From the NCBI GenBank assembly GCA_039630445.1, contig JBCNVA010000006.1:1-15659 (forward strand): a DNA stretch of 15,659 nucleotides. The letters run 5' to 3'. Positions 7,512 to 13,204 of the stretch are shown one piece after another; position 1 is the stretch's first letter; the number at the start of each line of letters is the position of its first letter. The stretch is from HRBIN15 sp039630445. Lineage in GTDB: Bacteria > Armatimonadota > Fimbriimonadia > Fimbriimonadales > GBS-DC. The notes under the pieces are model-generated. The model was not told the origin of the DNA and searched no databases. It saw only the letters and a program-made list of their open reading frames with translations. The position numbers and the translations under genes are program-made.

Positions 7512-9023
7512 ATGTATCTACTGGGCATCGACATCGGCACGACGGGTGTCAAGGCGGTGTTGATTGATCTGCAGGGGCGCGTGCTTGCCAGTGGTGTCGA
7601 TACCTACCCGCTGCACACGCCGCAGCCGCTGTGGGCAGAGCAAAACCCGCACGACTGGTGGCGGGCGACCTGCAACGCGATTCAGCAGGTGCTGCGTGAG
7701 AGTGGTGTTGCCCCCAGCCAGATTCGGGGCGTTGGGCTGAGTGGGCAGATGCACGGCTCCGTGTTTTTGGATGAGCAGAATCGCGTGATCCGTCCCGCGC
7801 TGCTTTGGTGTGACCAGCGCACGGCTGAGGAATGTGCCTGGATCACTGAGCGTGTGGGTCAGGAAAAAGTGTTGCAAACTACGCTGAACCCCGTGCTGAC
7901 GGGCTTTCAGGCGGGCAAGATTATCTGGCTGCGCCGCCACGAACCCGAAAATTACGCCCGCGTTCGGCATGTGCTGCTGCCCAAAGACTATATTCGCTTC
8001 ATGCTAACGGGCGAGTATGCGACGGAGGTATCGGACGCATCGGGTACAGCCCTTTTTGATGTACCGAAGCGCGATTGGGCATATGAGATGCTTGATACGC
8101 TGGAGCTGCCGCGCGAATGGTTTCCGCGCGTGTACGAATCGCCTGAGATTACAGGGCGCGTGAGCGCGTCGGCGGCGTCAGCGACGGGCTTGGCGGAAGG
8201 CACACCTGTAGTAGGCGGGGCAGGGGATCAGGCGGCAGGCGCAGTCGGCACGGGGATTGTCCAAATGGGGCGCGTCTCGGTGTCGGTCGGCACCAGCGGC
8301 GTGGTGTTCGCCCATTTAGACCAGCCGCGTGTTGATCCCGAATACCGCACGCATACTTTCTGCCACGCAGTGCCCGGTGGCTGGCATGTGATGGGCGTGA
8401 TGTTGATGGCGGGCGGCGCCTTGCGCTGGTATCGCGATACCTTCGCACAGGCGGAGATGTACGCAGCGCATGCGGCAGGTGAGGACCCGTATGATCGTTT
8501 GCTGAGCGAGGCGGAGCCGATCCCACCTGGGGCTGAGGGGCTGCTATTTCTGCCCTACCTGTCAGGCGAACGCACGCCGTACCCCGACCCGAAGGCGCGT
8601 GGCGCGTTTATCGGCGCGACGCTGGCACATCAGCGTGCCCATTTCACCCGCGCCGTGCTGGAGGGTGTCGCCTTCGGACTGCGCGACTCATTCGAAATCC
8701 TGCAGGCGATGGGCATTCCAATTCAGGAGGTGCGGATGACAGGTGGTGGCGCGCGCAGCGCACTCTGGCGACAGATTTTAGCCGATGTGGTCGGCTCACC
8801 CCTGCATACACTGCAAGCCGAAGAGGGTCCTGCCTTTGGGGTAGCGTTGCTGGCGGGCGTGGGCACGGGCGTCTGGAGCAGCGTGCCCGAAGCGTGCGAA
8901 GCGACGGTGCGTCTTGCCGACCGCACCGAGCCGAACCCGCGCCACAAGGAGATTTATGAGCGCGCTTATGCCCTCTACCGCCAGCTTTATCCTGCCCTAC
9001 GCCCGCTGTTTGCGCAGCTGTAG
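7512..9023 (+). CDS. xylB: Xylulokinase (FGGY carbohydrate kinase)
   Basis: A 503-residue FGGY-family sugar kinase, expected to phosphorylate D-xylulose with ATP to xylulose 5-phosphate for the pentose phosphate pathway. The N-terminal phosphate loop reads GIDIGTTGVKAVL; the xylulokinase hallmark SGQMHG follows near residues 76-81, then LLWCDQRT. The catalytic aspartate is D239 in GAGDQAAGA, followed by the second nucleotide-binding segment SVSVGTSGVV, PYLSGERTPYPDP and MTGGGARS near the C-terminus. Length equals the family norm. No xylose isomerase or transporter gene is in the window, so the exact substrate is inferred from motifs. The start has GGAGG (7498-7502) 9 nt upstream, consistent with translation inside an operon with the Uma2 gene. 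It converges with purQ, 39 nt apart. Confidence 0.93.
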   Translation: MYLLGIDIGTTGVKAVLIDLQGRVLASGVDTYPLHTPQPLWAEQNPHDWWRATCNAIQQVLRESGVAPSQIRGVGLSGQMHGSVFLDEQNRVIRPALLWCDQRTAEECAWITERVGQEKVLQTTLNPVLTGFQAGKIIWLRRHEPENYARVRHVLLPKDYIRFMLTGEYATEVSDASGTALFDVPKRDWAYEMLDTLELPREWFPRVYESPEITGRVSASAASATGLAEGTPVVGGAGDQAAGAVGTGIVQMGRVSVSVGTSGVVFAHLDQPRVDPEYRTHTFCHAVPGGWHVMGVMLMAGGALRWYRDTFAQAEMYAAHAAGEDPYDRLLSEAEPIPPGAEGLLFLPYLSGERTPYPDPKARGAFIGATLAHQRAHFTRAVLEGVAFGLRDSFEILQAMGIPIQEVRMTGGGARSALWRQILADVVGSPLHTLQAEEGPAFGVALLAGVGTGVWSSVPEACEATVRLADRTEPNPRHKEIYERAYALYRQLYPALRPLFAQL

Positions 9024-9035
9024 GGCAAATTTGCC
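9024..9035. repeat. Perfect 12-bp palindrome GGCAAATTTGCC
   Basis: A loopless palindrome starting directly after the xylB stop codon in the convergent gap with purQ. Without a loop or T-run it is a poor terminator; it could be a protein-binding site or chance. Confidence 0.4.
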
Positions 9036-9044
9036 GTTCCAGAA

Positions 9045-9068
9045 GGACAAAAATCGGGTATTTTATCC
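9045..9068. terminator. Weak A/T-rich hairpin between xylB and purQ, possible bidirectional terminator
   Basis: On the minus strand GGATAAAAT, loop ACCCG, ATTTTTGTCC: nine pairs with one bulge and one wobble, including the purQ stop codon. The only T-run belongs to the stem, so this is a weak candidate. Confidence 0.25.
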
Positions 9069-9755
9069 TTCGTGGACGGACAATTCCACCTGCAAGATAC
9101 GCCTGCCGTCAGTACTACCCAGAATTGCCTCGCAGGCGCGTTCAGGGTGAGGCATCAGCCCCAGCACATTGAATGTCTCGTTCGCCACGCCGGCAATCGC
9201 CTGCATCGAGCCGTTGGGGTTCCATGCTTCACTGAGGGAGCCATCGGGCGCACAGTAGCGGAACACGATCTGCCCGCGTGCCTCCAACTCGCGTAGAGTC
9301 GCCTCGTCACACACATAGCGTCCGTCCCCATGCGCAATCGGGAGGCGCAGCACCTCGCCTTTGCGGAACAGGCGCGTGAAGGGCGTGGCGTTGTTCTCCA
9401 CGCGCACATAGACATGCTTGCAGATGAACTTCAGCCCGATGTTGCGCGTGAGCGCGCCAGGCAGCAGCCCTGCCTCACATAGTATCTGAAAACCGTTGCA
9501 GATGCCGATCACTCGTCCGCCGCGCACCGCGAAGTCGCGCACCGCCTCCATAATCGGGGCGAAGCGAGCGATCGCGCCCGGACGCAAGTAGTCACCATAG
9601 GAGAAGCCCCCTGGCAGCACCACCAGGTCATAACCGTTCAGGCGTGGCTCTGCGTGCCAGACATAATCGACGGTGTAACCCAACACATCGCGCAGGGCGT
9701 GATAGGCGTCCCGATCGCAGTTAGAGCCGGGAAACACCACGACTGCAGCTCTCAT
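9063..9755 (-). CDS. purQ: Phosphoribosylformylglycinamidine synthase, glutaminase subunit PurQ
   Basis: A 230-residue class I glutamine amidotransferase. It releases ammonia from glutamine for the conversion of FGAR to FGAM, the fourth step of purine synthesis, in complex with PurS and small PurL. The start MRAAVVVFPGSNCDRD is diagnostic of PurQ. The catalytic triad is visible: nucleophile C86 in GICNGFQIL, and H203 with E205 in MPHPER. GGFSYGDYLRPG and AHGDGRY are further PurQ signatures. The ATG overlaps the purS stop by 4 nt (ATGA), so the two are translationally coupled. purL is not in the window; downstream lies only convergent xylB, so purL must be elsewhere. Confidence 0.97.
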   Translation of the reverse strand: MRAAVVVFPGSNCDRDAYHALRDVLGYTVDYVWHAEPRLNGYDLVVLPGGFSYGDYLRPGAIARFAPIMEAVRDFAVRGGRVIGICNGFQILCEAGLLPGALTRNIGLKFICKHVYVRVENNATPFTRLFRKGEVLRLPIAHGDGRYVCDEATLRELEARGQIVFRYCAPDGSLSEAWNPNGSMQAIAGVANETFNVLGLMPHPERACEAILGSTDGRRILQVELSVHEG

Positions 9756-9994
9756 TCGTCCACCACCTCGTAGCGGTACTGCTCAATCACGGGGTTGGCA
9801 AGCAGTTGTTGGCACATCGCTTCGATCTGCGCATTTGGGTCGCCATCGGGCGCCAGCTCGATCTCCAGATATTTGCCCACGCGCACACTCTGCACGGTCT
9901 CAAAGCCCAGCTGGTGCAGCGCGTTCTGGATGGTGCGTCCCTGCGCATCCAGCAGAGTAGGCTTCAGCGTGATATAGACCCGTGCCTTCGGCAT
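9752..9994 (-). CDS. purS: Phosphoribosylformylglycinamidine synthase subunit PurS
   Basis: An 80-residue protein matching PurS, the small dimeric partner that links PurQ and PurL in the FGAM synthase complex. The sequence shows the family pattern: KARVYITLKPTLLDAQGRTIQNALHQLGF, then VRVGKYLEIEL, and a C-terminal helix with ANPVIEQYRYEV. Length is the family norm. The ATG at 9994 is chosen because the match begins there and a -10 box ends 6 nt upstream; an in-frame start at 10057 would add 21 residues covering that promoter. purQ follows with a 4-nt overlap. No Shine-Dalgarno precedes the start, suggesting a leaderless mRNA. Confidence 0.96.
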   Translation of the reverse strand: MPKARVYITLKPTLLDAQGRTIQNALHQLGFETVQSVRVGKYLEIELAPDGDPNAQIEAMCQQLLANPVIEQYRYEVVDE

Positions 9995-10012
9995 AACAGG
10001 ATTGTACCTGTT
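9995..10012 (-). promoter_or_regulatory. purS promoter inside a perfect inverted repeat (AACAGG-TACAAT-CCTGTT)
   Basis: Read on the minus strand, arms AACAGG and CCTGTT (6 bp each, perfect) enclose the -10 box TACAAT at 10001-10006, part of GGTACAAT. The right arm abuts the ATG at 9994. A repressor bound here would cover the -10 box and the start point, so this is a candidate operator for purSQ. Confidence 0.55.
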
Positions 10013-10014
10013 TT

Positions 10015-10067
10015 TAGGACGAGGCGCCCGACTGTTCCGCTCTCGCAGTCGGGACAACCTCGCCCTA
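10015..10067. terminator. Long imperfect hairpin between flgE and purS
   Basis: Outer arms 10015-10024 and 10058-10067 pair at 9 of 10 positions; after a small internal loop, inner arms CCCGACTG (10027-10034) and CAGTCGGG (10046-10053) pair perfectly around an 11-nt loop. It begins 45 nt past the flgE stop and ends just before the purS promoter. There is no T-run on the minus strand (A-run instead), so it may end flagellar transcription without a U-tract, or be an interspersed repeat. Confidence 0.4.
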
Positions 10068-10111
10068 ACTTGTAATGGAGGCGCGTTTACCTCACCGTGC
10101 GGCAGAAGCGG

Positions 10112-11386
10112 CTATCGTTTCATGTTCACCACATCGGCAAGCAGTTCGTCCACGACCGAGACGATGCGCGTGTTCGCCTGAAAGCCGCGCTGCGTCACGA
10201 TCATATCCGCGAACTCGGCGCCGAGGTCTACATTCGACTGCTCCAGGTAGCCCGCGTTGATCTCGCCCAGCCCCGCTGTGGTGGGCGCACCGATCTGGGG
10301 CATGCCAGAGTTATCCGTCTGGCGCCACATGTTGTTGCCCAGTCGCTCCAGTCCCGCTGGGTTCGGGAAAAGGGAGAGCGCAATACGCCCCATCGGACGG
10401 CTCAGCCCATTCGAGAAGACACCCTGAATGGTGCCATCAATGCTGATGGTGAACTCTTGCAAGGTGCCGGGCGGGAAGCCGTCCTGATAGACGGGCTGAA
10501 TGACCGATGCGGTGGCTAAAGAAGTGATCTGTGCCAGGTCGAGTGTGACAGTGAAGGGGGGTGCGCCGTTGGTGGGGGTGATGGTGATTTGCTGGGTGGC
10601 TCCACCGATGAGTCGACCCGATGAGTCGAAGTAGAGGCGGGTGTTGCTGCCCGTGCTGAAGTCGCCCACGGAGGTATTGCCCTCCGTCGCGCTCCACTCC
10701 CACGACATGACCGCGCCAGGGGGTGGTGTTCCTTGGGGCGGTGTCTGGCGATTAGTGAAGGTGAGCGTGATGTCGTGCGCACCACCCAGCGCGTCATAGA
10801 CACGCACCGTTGCCGAGAAGACATCGGAGCTGGCAGCGTTCGCGTTCAAGTTGCCCGTATACTGAACCCGGCTGGTCTGGCGCACTGCTGCTTGTGAACC
10901 AACAGGAAATTGCAGCACGGACGAGGCAGTTATCGCCTGATTCGTATCGATAAAGCCACCCGCGTCCGCTCGCCAGCCCAGCACCTTCCAGCCAGTGCCC
11001 CGATGTACAAGGAAGCCGTTCGCATCTAAGGCGAAGGCACCGTCGCGCGTGAAGTGAATGTCGCGCCCGTTGGAGAGCATAAAGAAGCCGTTGCCCTGAA
11101 TAGCCAGGTCAGTGCTGCGCCCCGTCAGCTCCAGAGCGCCCTGCAAGGGCATCACATCGATAGCGCCGACCTTCACGCCCAGCCCGACCTGCATCGGGTT
11201 CGTGCCTCCCAGCACGCCTGAGGGGCGACTGGCGGCACGCAGCGTCTGCGATAGTAAGTCCTGAAAGTGTGCGCGTGCGCTCTTAAAACCGATGGTGTTG
11301 ATGTTCGCGATGTTGTTGCCGATCACATTCATCTTGATTTGATGCGCCTTTAGGCTGGCTACGTCAGAGAGCATTGCTTGCCACAT
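10112..11386 (-). CDS. flgE: Flagellar hook protein FlgE
   Basis: A 424-residue hook protein that polymerises into the flexible joint between rod and filament after export by the flagellar type III system. The N-terminal rod/hook signature is clear: MLSDVASLKAHQIKMNVIGNNIANINTIGFKS, with the export-related heptad helix. The FlgE core includes GNGFFML and FTRDGAFALDANGFLV (about 97-125), and the D2 beta region contains DALGGAHDITLTF. The C-terminal signature YLEQSNVDLGAEFADMIVTQRGFQANTRIVSVVDELLADVVNMK closes the protein. It lies 13 nt after flgD with a full AGGAGG site and is the last gene of the fliK-flgD-flgE run; downstream is unrelated purS. Confidence 0.96.
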   Translation of the reverse strand: MWQAMLSDVASLKAHQIKMNVIGNNIANINTIGFKSARAHFQDLLSQTLRAASRPSGVLGGTNPMQVGLGVKVGAIDVMPLQGALELTGRSTDLAIQGNGFFMLSNGRDIHFTRDGAFALDANGFLVHRGTGWKVLGWRADAGGFIDTNQAITASSVLQFPVGSQAAVRQTSRVQYTGNLNANAASSDVFSATVRVYDALGGAHDITLTFTNRQTPPQGTPPPGAVMSWEWSATEGNTSVGDFSTGSNTRLYFDSSGRLIGGATQQITITPTNGAPPFTVTLDLAQITSLATASVIQPVYQDGFPPGTLQEFTISIDGTIQGVFSNGLSRPMGRIALSLFPNPAGLERLGNNMWRQTDNSGMPQIGAPTTAGLGEINAGYLEQSNVDLGAEFADMIVTQRGFQANTRIVSVVDELLADVVNMKR

Positions 11387-11394
11387 TGTCTCAG

Positions 11395-11400
11395 CCTCCT
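11395..11400 (-). promoter_or_regulatory. Strong Shine-Dalgarno AGGAGG for flgE
   Basis: AGGAGG on the minus strand, 8 nt before the flgE ATG, overlapping by one base the flgD stop codon (11400-11402). It contrasts with first-in-operon genes of this window, which lack such a site. Confidence 0.85.
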
Positions 11401-11774
11401 TAGCGAATAGTTCGTATCGATTCGAGCGGCACTTGCTGATTGTCCACTCGCAGATAGACTCGCTCGCTGCTCATCTCGACCGCTTGCACCTTCCCACTGA
11501 TGCGCGTACCTGATGGCAGCACTGCCTCCACCTCACGCCCGATAAGCGTGGATGCCTGAAAGGTGGCGAGCATCTGTCCCATGCGCTCCACACTCTGGGC
11601 GGTGTGCAGCTGCGCCATCTGCGCCAGGAAGTCGCGGTCTTTGACGGGATCGAGCGGGTTCTGCGAGGTTAGCTCAACAATCAGCAGGCGCAGGAACTGA
11701 TGGGTATCCAGCATGGCGCGGGAGGATGTGCCCATCGCCAGGTTTGTACCTGATTGTACAGCAAGTACATTCAT
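11400..11774 (-). CDS. flgD: Flagellar hook assembly (cap) protein FlgD, short form
   Basis: A 124-residue FlgD. It caps the growing hook and lets FlgE subunits assemble. The conserved N-terminal part is present: HQFLRLLIVELTSQNPLDPVKDRDFLAQMAQLHTAQSVERM, then TLIGREVEAVLPSG, and a short beta-rich end (ISGKVQAVEMSSERVYLRVD...VPLESI). It lacks the longer Tudor/Fn3-like C-terminal domains of enterobacterial FlgD (about 230 residues) and so resembles the short Bacillus-type form. It starts 25 nt after fliK, with AGGAGG 7 nt before the ATG. Gene order fliK-flgD-flgE is widely conserved and supports the identification. Confidence 0.93.
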   Translation of the reverse strand: MNVLAVQSGTNLAMGTSSRAMLDTHQFLRLLIVELTSQNPLDPVKDRDFLAQMAQLHTAQSVERMGQMLATFQASTLIGREVEAVLPSGTRISGKVQAVEMSSERVYLRVDNQQVPLESIRTIR

Positions 11775-11781
11775 CGTAGTT

Positions 11782-11787
11782 CCTCCT
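11782..11787 (-). promoter_or_regulatory. Strong Shine-Dalgarno AGGAGG for flgD
   Basis: AGGAGG on the minus strand, 7 nt before the flgD ATG at 11774, in the 25-nt gap after fliK. It fixes the flgD start. Confidence 0.85.
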
Positions 11788-11799
11788 CAGGCTTGTGTT

Positions 11800-13041
11800 T
11801 CATGCCCAGGCACTCCATTGCCCGAAGAGGTGGAGGCTGTCCGTAGCCAGTGAAGGGCGTTTAGCAGGCTCTAAGTGGGGCAGGGAAGGGGATGCAACAA
11901 AAGCGTGCCTCGCCCGTTCGAAAGCCCCACCTGAACCCGTGTGGACTTCGAAATGCGCAAGATGCAGCCCGCGTGAGGCTAACTGCTCACGCAGCAGGTG
12001 GGTCTGCTGCTCCAGCGCCTGGCGGGTCTGGTCGCGTTCAGCGGTAAGCCATGCATAGACTTCACTTCCGCTCACTTGAAGGCGTATCTCTAACGCGCCC
12101 AGTTCTGGTGGGTCAATCTGCAAATGGACGGCTTGTTCCTCACGATGCAGGATCAACCGCTCCATCGCTTGAGCCACTTGCTCGTAAAGGCGCGGTTCCT
12201 GAGAGGAGGAATGAACCACCTGCTGTTCGCCCCCTGCCAGAGGCATCAGATGGAGAGCAGGGAAGGGCAGTGATCGAGTGCCGATTGGCTCAGGCTCTGA
12301 CGGCACACGCTCGGTACTTGTATTGGATACTTCAAGCGGCACGAAGTCGGTCTCCTGATGCAGTCTCTGGCTATCTACATCACGAATTGGGTCTATGACT
12401 CCATGCTCCAAAGGTACAGAAAAGGATAGGTTCCTAAGATTTTCCTGAACAGGCATATCGTCGGAGGAAGATACGCTCGCGGAAACCGCAATTACGGGAT
12501 TGCCTGGATCCTTCACCTCCGGGGGCTCCGTTGTATTATAGTTTATGCCATAAACATAAAAATTATTTAGCAATACTCTATAATTTTCAGAGATTATGCC
12601 GAATTCATTTATATAGTACGCCGTGGTATCCGCTACAAGCAGAGCTGGTTGGGCGAACGGGAGTTGTGGGGCAGGGGAGGGGACTATAGTGACCCCAGCC
12701 CCTGGTGGCATATCCCTCCCACCCTCAAGGATCGCAGGTGTGGAGACAGGCATGGGCATCATGCTGCCCTGAGCAAGACTTCCTAACATAAATTCAGACA
12801 TAAGCAGTTGCGTAGAGGCATCTGATGGGGAGTGCCCCATATGCGACTCCGTGTCGACAGGGCACGAGCTACTTTGATCAGGCATTTCGGGTGTGCTGGC
12901 AGCTGGAAGTGTCTCGGTAGGAGCGTCCATTAGCAGGCTTAGCAACTCTGCAAAGCCCCCCTCGCCGATTAAGGCATCCTGTGCTGCTTGTGGACGCAAC
13001 CCCTCCAGCACCGTGCCGTTCGAACAGGCGGTTATCACCAT
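11800..13041 (-). CDS. fliK: Flagellar hook-length control protein FliK
   Basis: A 413-residue protein. FliK is secreted while the hook grows, measures hook length and switches export from hook to filament substrates. The conserved C-terminal Flg_hook domain spans about 285-367: AVHLQIDPPELGALEIRLQV, then YAWLTAERDQTRQALEQQTHLLREQLASRGL, the hallmark of the family. The rest is a low-complexity linker rich in Pro, Ser, Met and Glu, as in other FliK proteins. Unusual is the Asn/Tyr/Ile-rich stretch at about 141-172, encoded by a very AT-rich tract. The ATG at 13041 has no Shine-Dalgarno; a GATAAT sequence ends 9 nt upstream. It heads the flagellar run and is divergent from pyrK. Confidence 0.92.
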   Translation of the reverse strand: MVITACSNGTVLEGLRPQAAQDALIGEGGFAELLSLLMDAPTETLPAASTPEMPDQSSSCPVDTESHMGHSPSDASTQLLMSEFMLGSLAQGSMMPMPVSTPAILEGGRDMPPGAGVTIVPSPAPQLPFAQPALLVADTTAYYINEFGIISENYRVLLNNFYVYGINYNTTEPPEVKDPGNPVIAVSASVSSSDDMPVQENLRNLSFSVPLEHGVIDPIRDVDSQRLHQETDFVPLEVSNTSTERVPSEPEPIGTRSLPFPALHLMPLAGGEQQVVHSSSQEPRLYEQVAQAMERLILHREEQAVHLQIDPPELGALEIRLQVSGSEVYAWLTAERDQTRQALEQQTHLLREQLASRGLHLAHFEVHTGSGGAFERARHAFVASPSLPHLEPAKRPSLATDSLHLFGQWSAWA

Positions 13042-13047
13042 CAGGGG

Positions 13048-13063
13048 GCTATTATCGGATAGC
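13048..13063 (-). promoter_or_regulatory. Candidate fliK promoter/dyad (GCTAT-CCGATA-ATAGC)
   Basis: On the minus strand 5-bp arms GCTAT and ATAGC flank CCGATA; GATAAT (13051-13056) inside it ends 9 nt before the fliK ATG, the same spacing as at other leaderless-type starts here. It lacks the GG of the GGTANANT motif, so this is tentative. Confidence 0.3.
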
Positions 13064-13069
13064 GCCTGC

Positions 13070-13083
13070 GCCTCTTTAGAGGC
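13070..13083. repeat. Short palindrome GCCTCT-TT-AGAGGC
   Basis: Perfect 6-bp arms around TT in the fliK-pyrK divergent gap. Read on the minus strand its centre is CTAAAG, as in the palindrome at 6794-6807. No terminator T-run. Confidence 0.45.
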
Positions 13084-13167
13084 TGAGCCGGGGGTAGGGG
13101 ATGTCGCGAAGGATGTTTTTCAGCCTTGTGGCTGCGAAGTCGCTGTTAGCGCTTTTCATTCCCTATC

Positions 13168-13199
13168 GAAGTGTACCCTATCTGGGCAGGGTACACTTC
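13168..13199. promoter_or_regulatory. 12-bp perfect inverted repeat carrying outward-facing GGTACACT promoters, upstream of pyrK
   Basis: Arms GAAGTGTACCCT (13168-13179) and AGGGTACACTTC (13188-13199) are perfectly complementary across an 8-nt spacer. The right arm holds GGTACACT (13190-13197), ending 7 nt before the pyrK ATG; by symmetry the left arm holds the same octamer facing fliK, about 128 nt from its start. It could be an operator for pyrKD, a divergent promoter, or an RNA hairpin. Because it overlaps the likely -10 box, a DNA-binding site is favoured. Confidence 0.6.
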
Positions 13200-13204
13200 A
13201 GGCG

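Noticed and set aside
9995..10057. N-terminal extension of purS
   Set aside because: It would translate through the promoter and inverted repeat; PurS family length and similarity start at 9994.
13121..13134. CAGCC-TTGT-GGCTG hairpin in the fliK-pyrK gap as a terminator
   Set aside because: The T-run precedes the hairpin on the plus strand and no gene ends there on either strand.
12893..13204. N-terminal extension of pyrK into the fliK region
   Set aside because: The frame is open, but homology begins at 13205, and the extension would cross the palindrome and the beginning of fliK.
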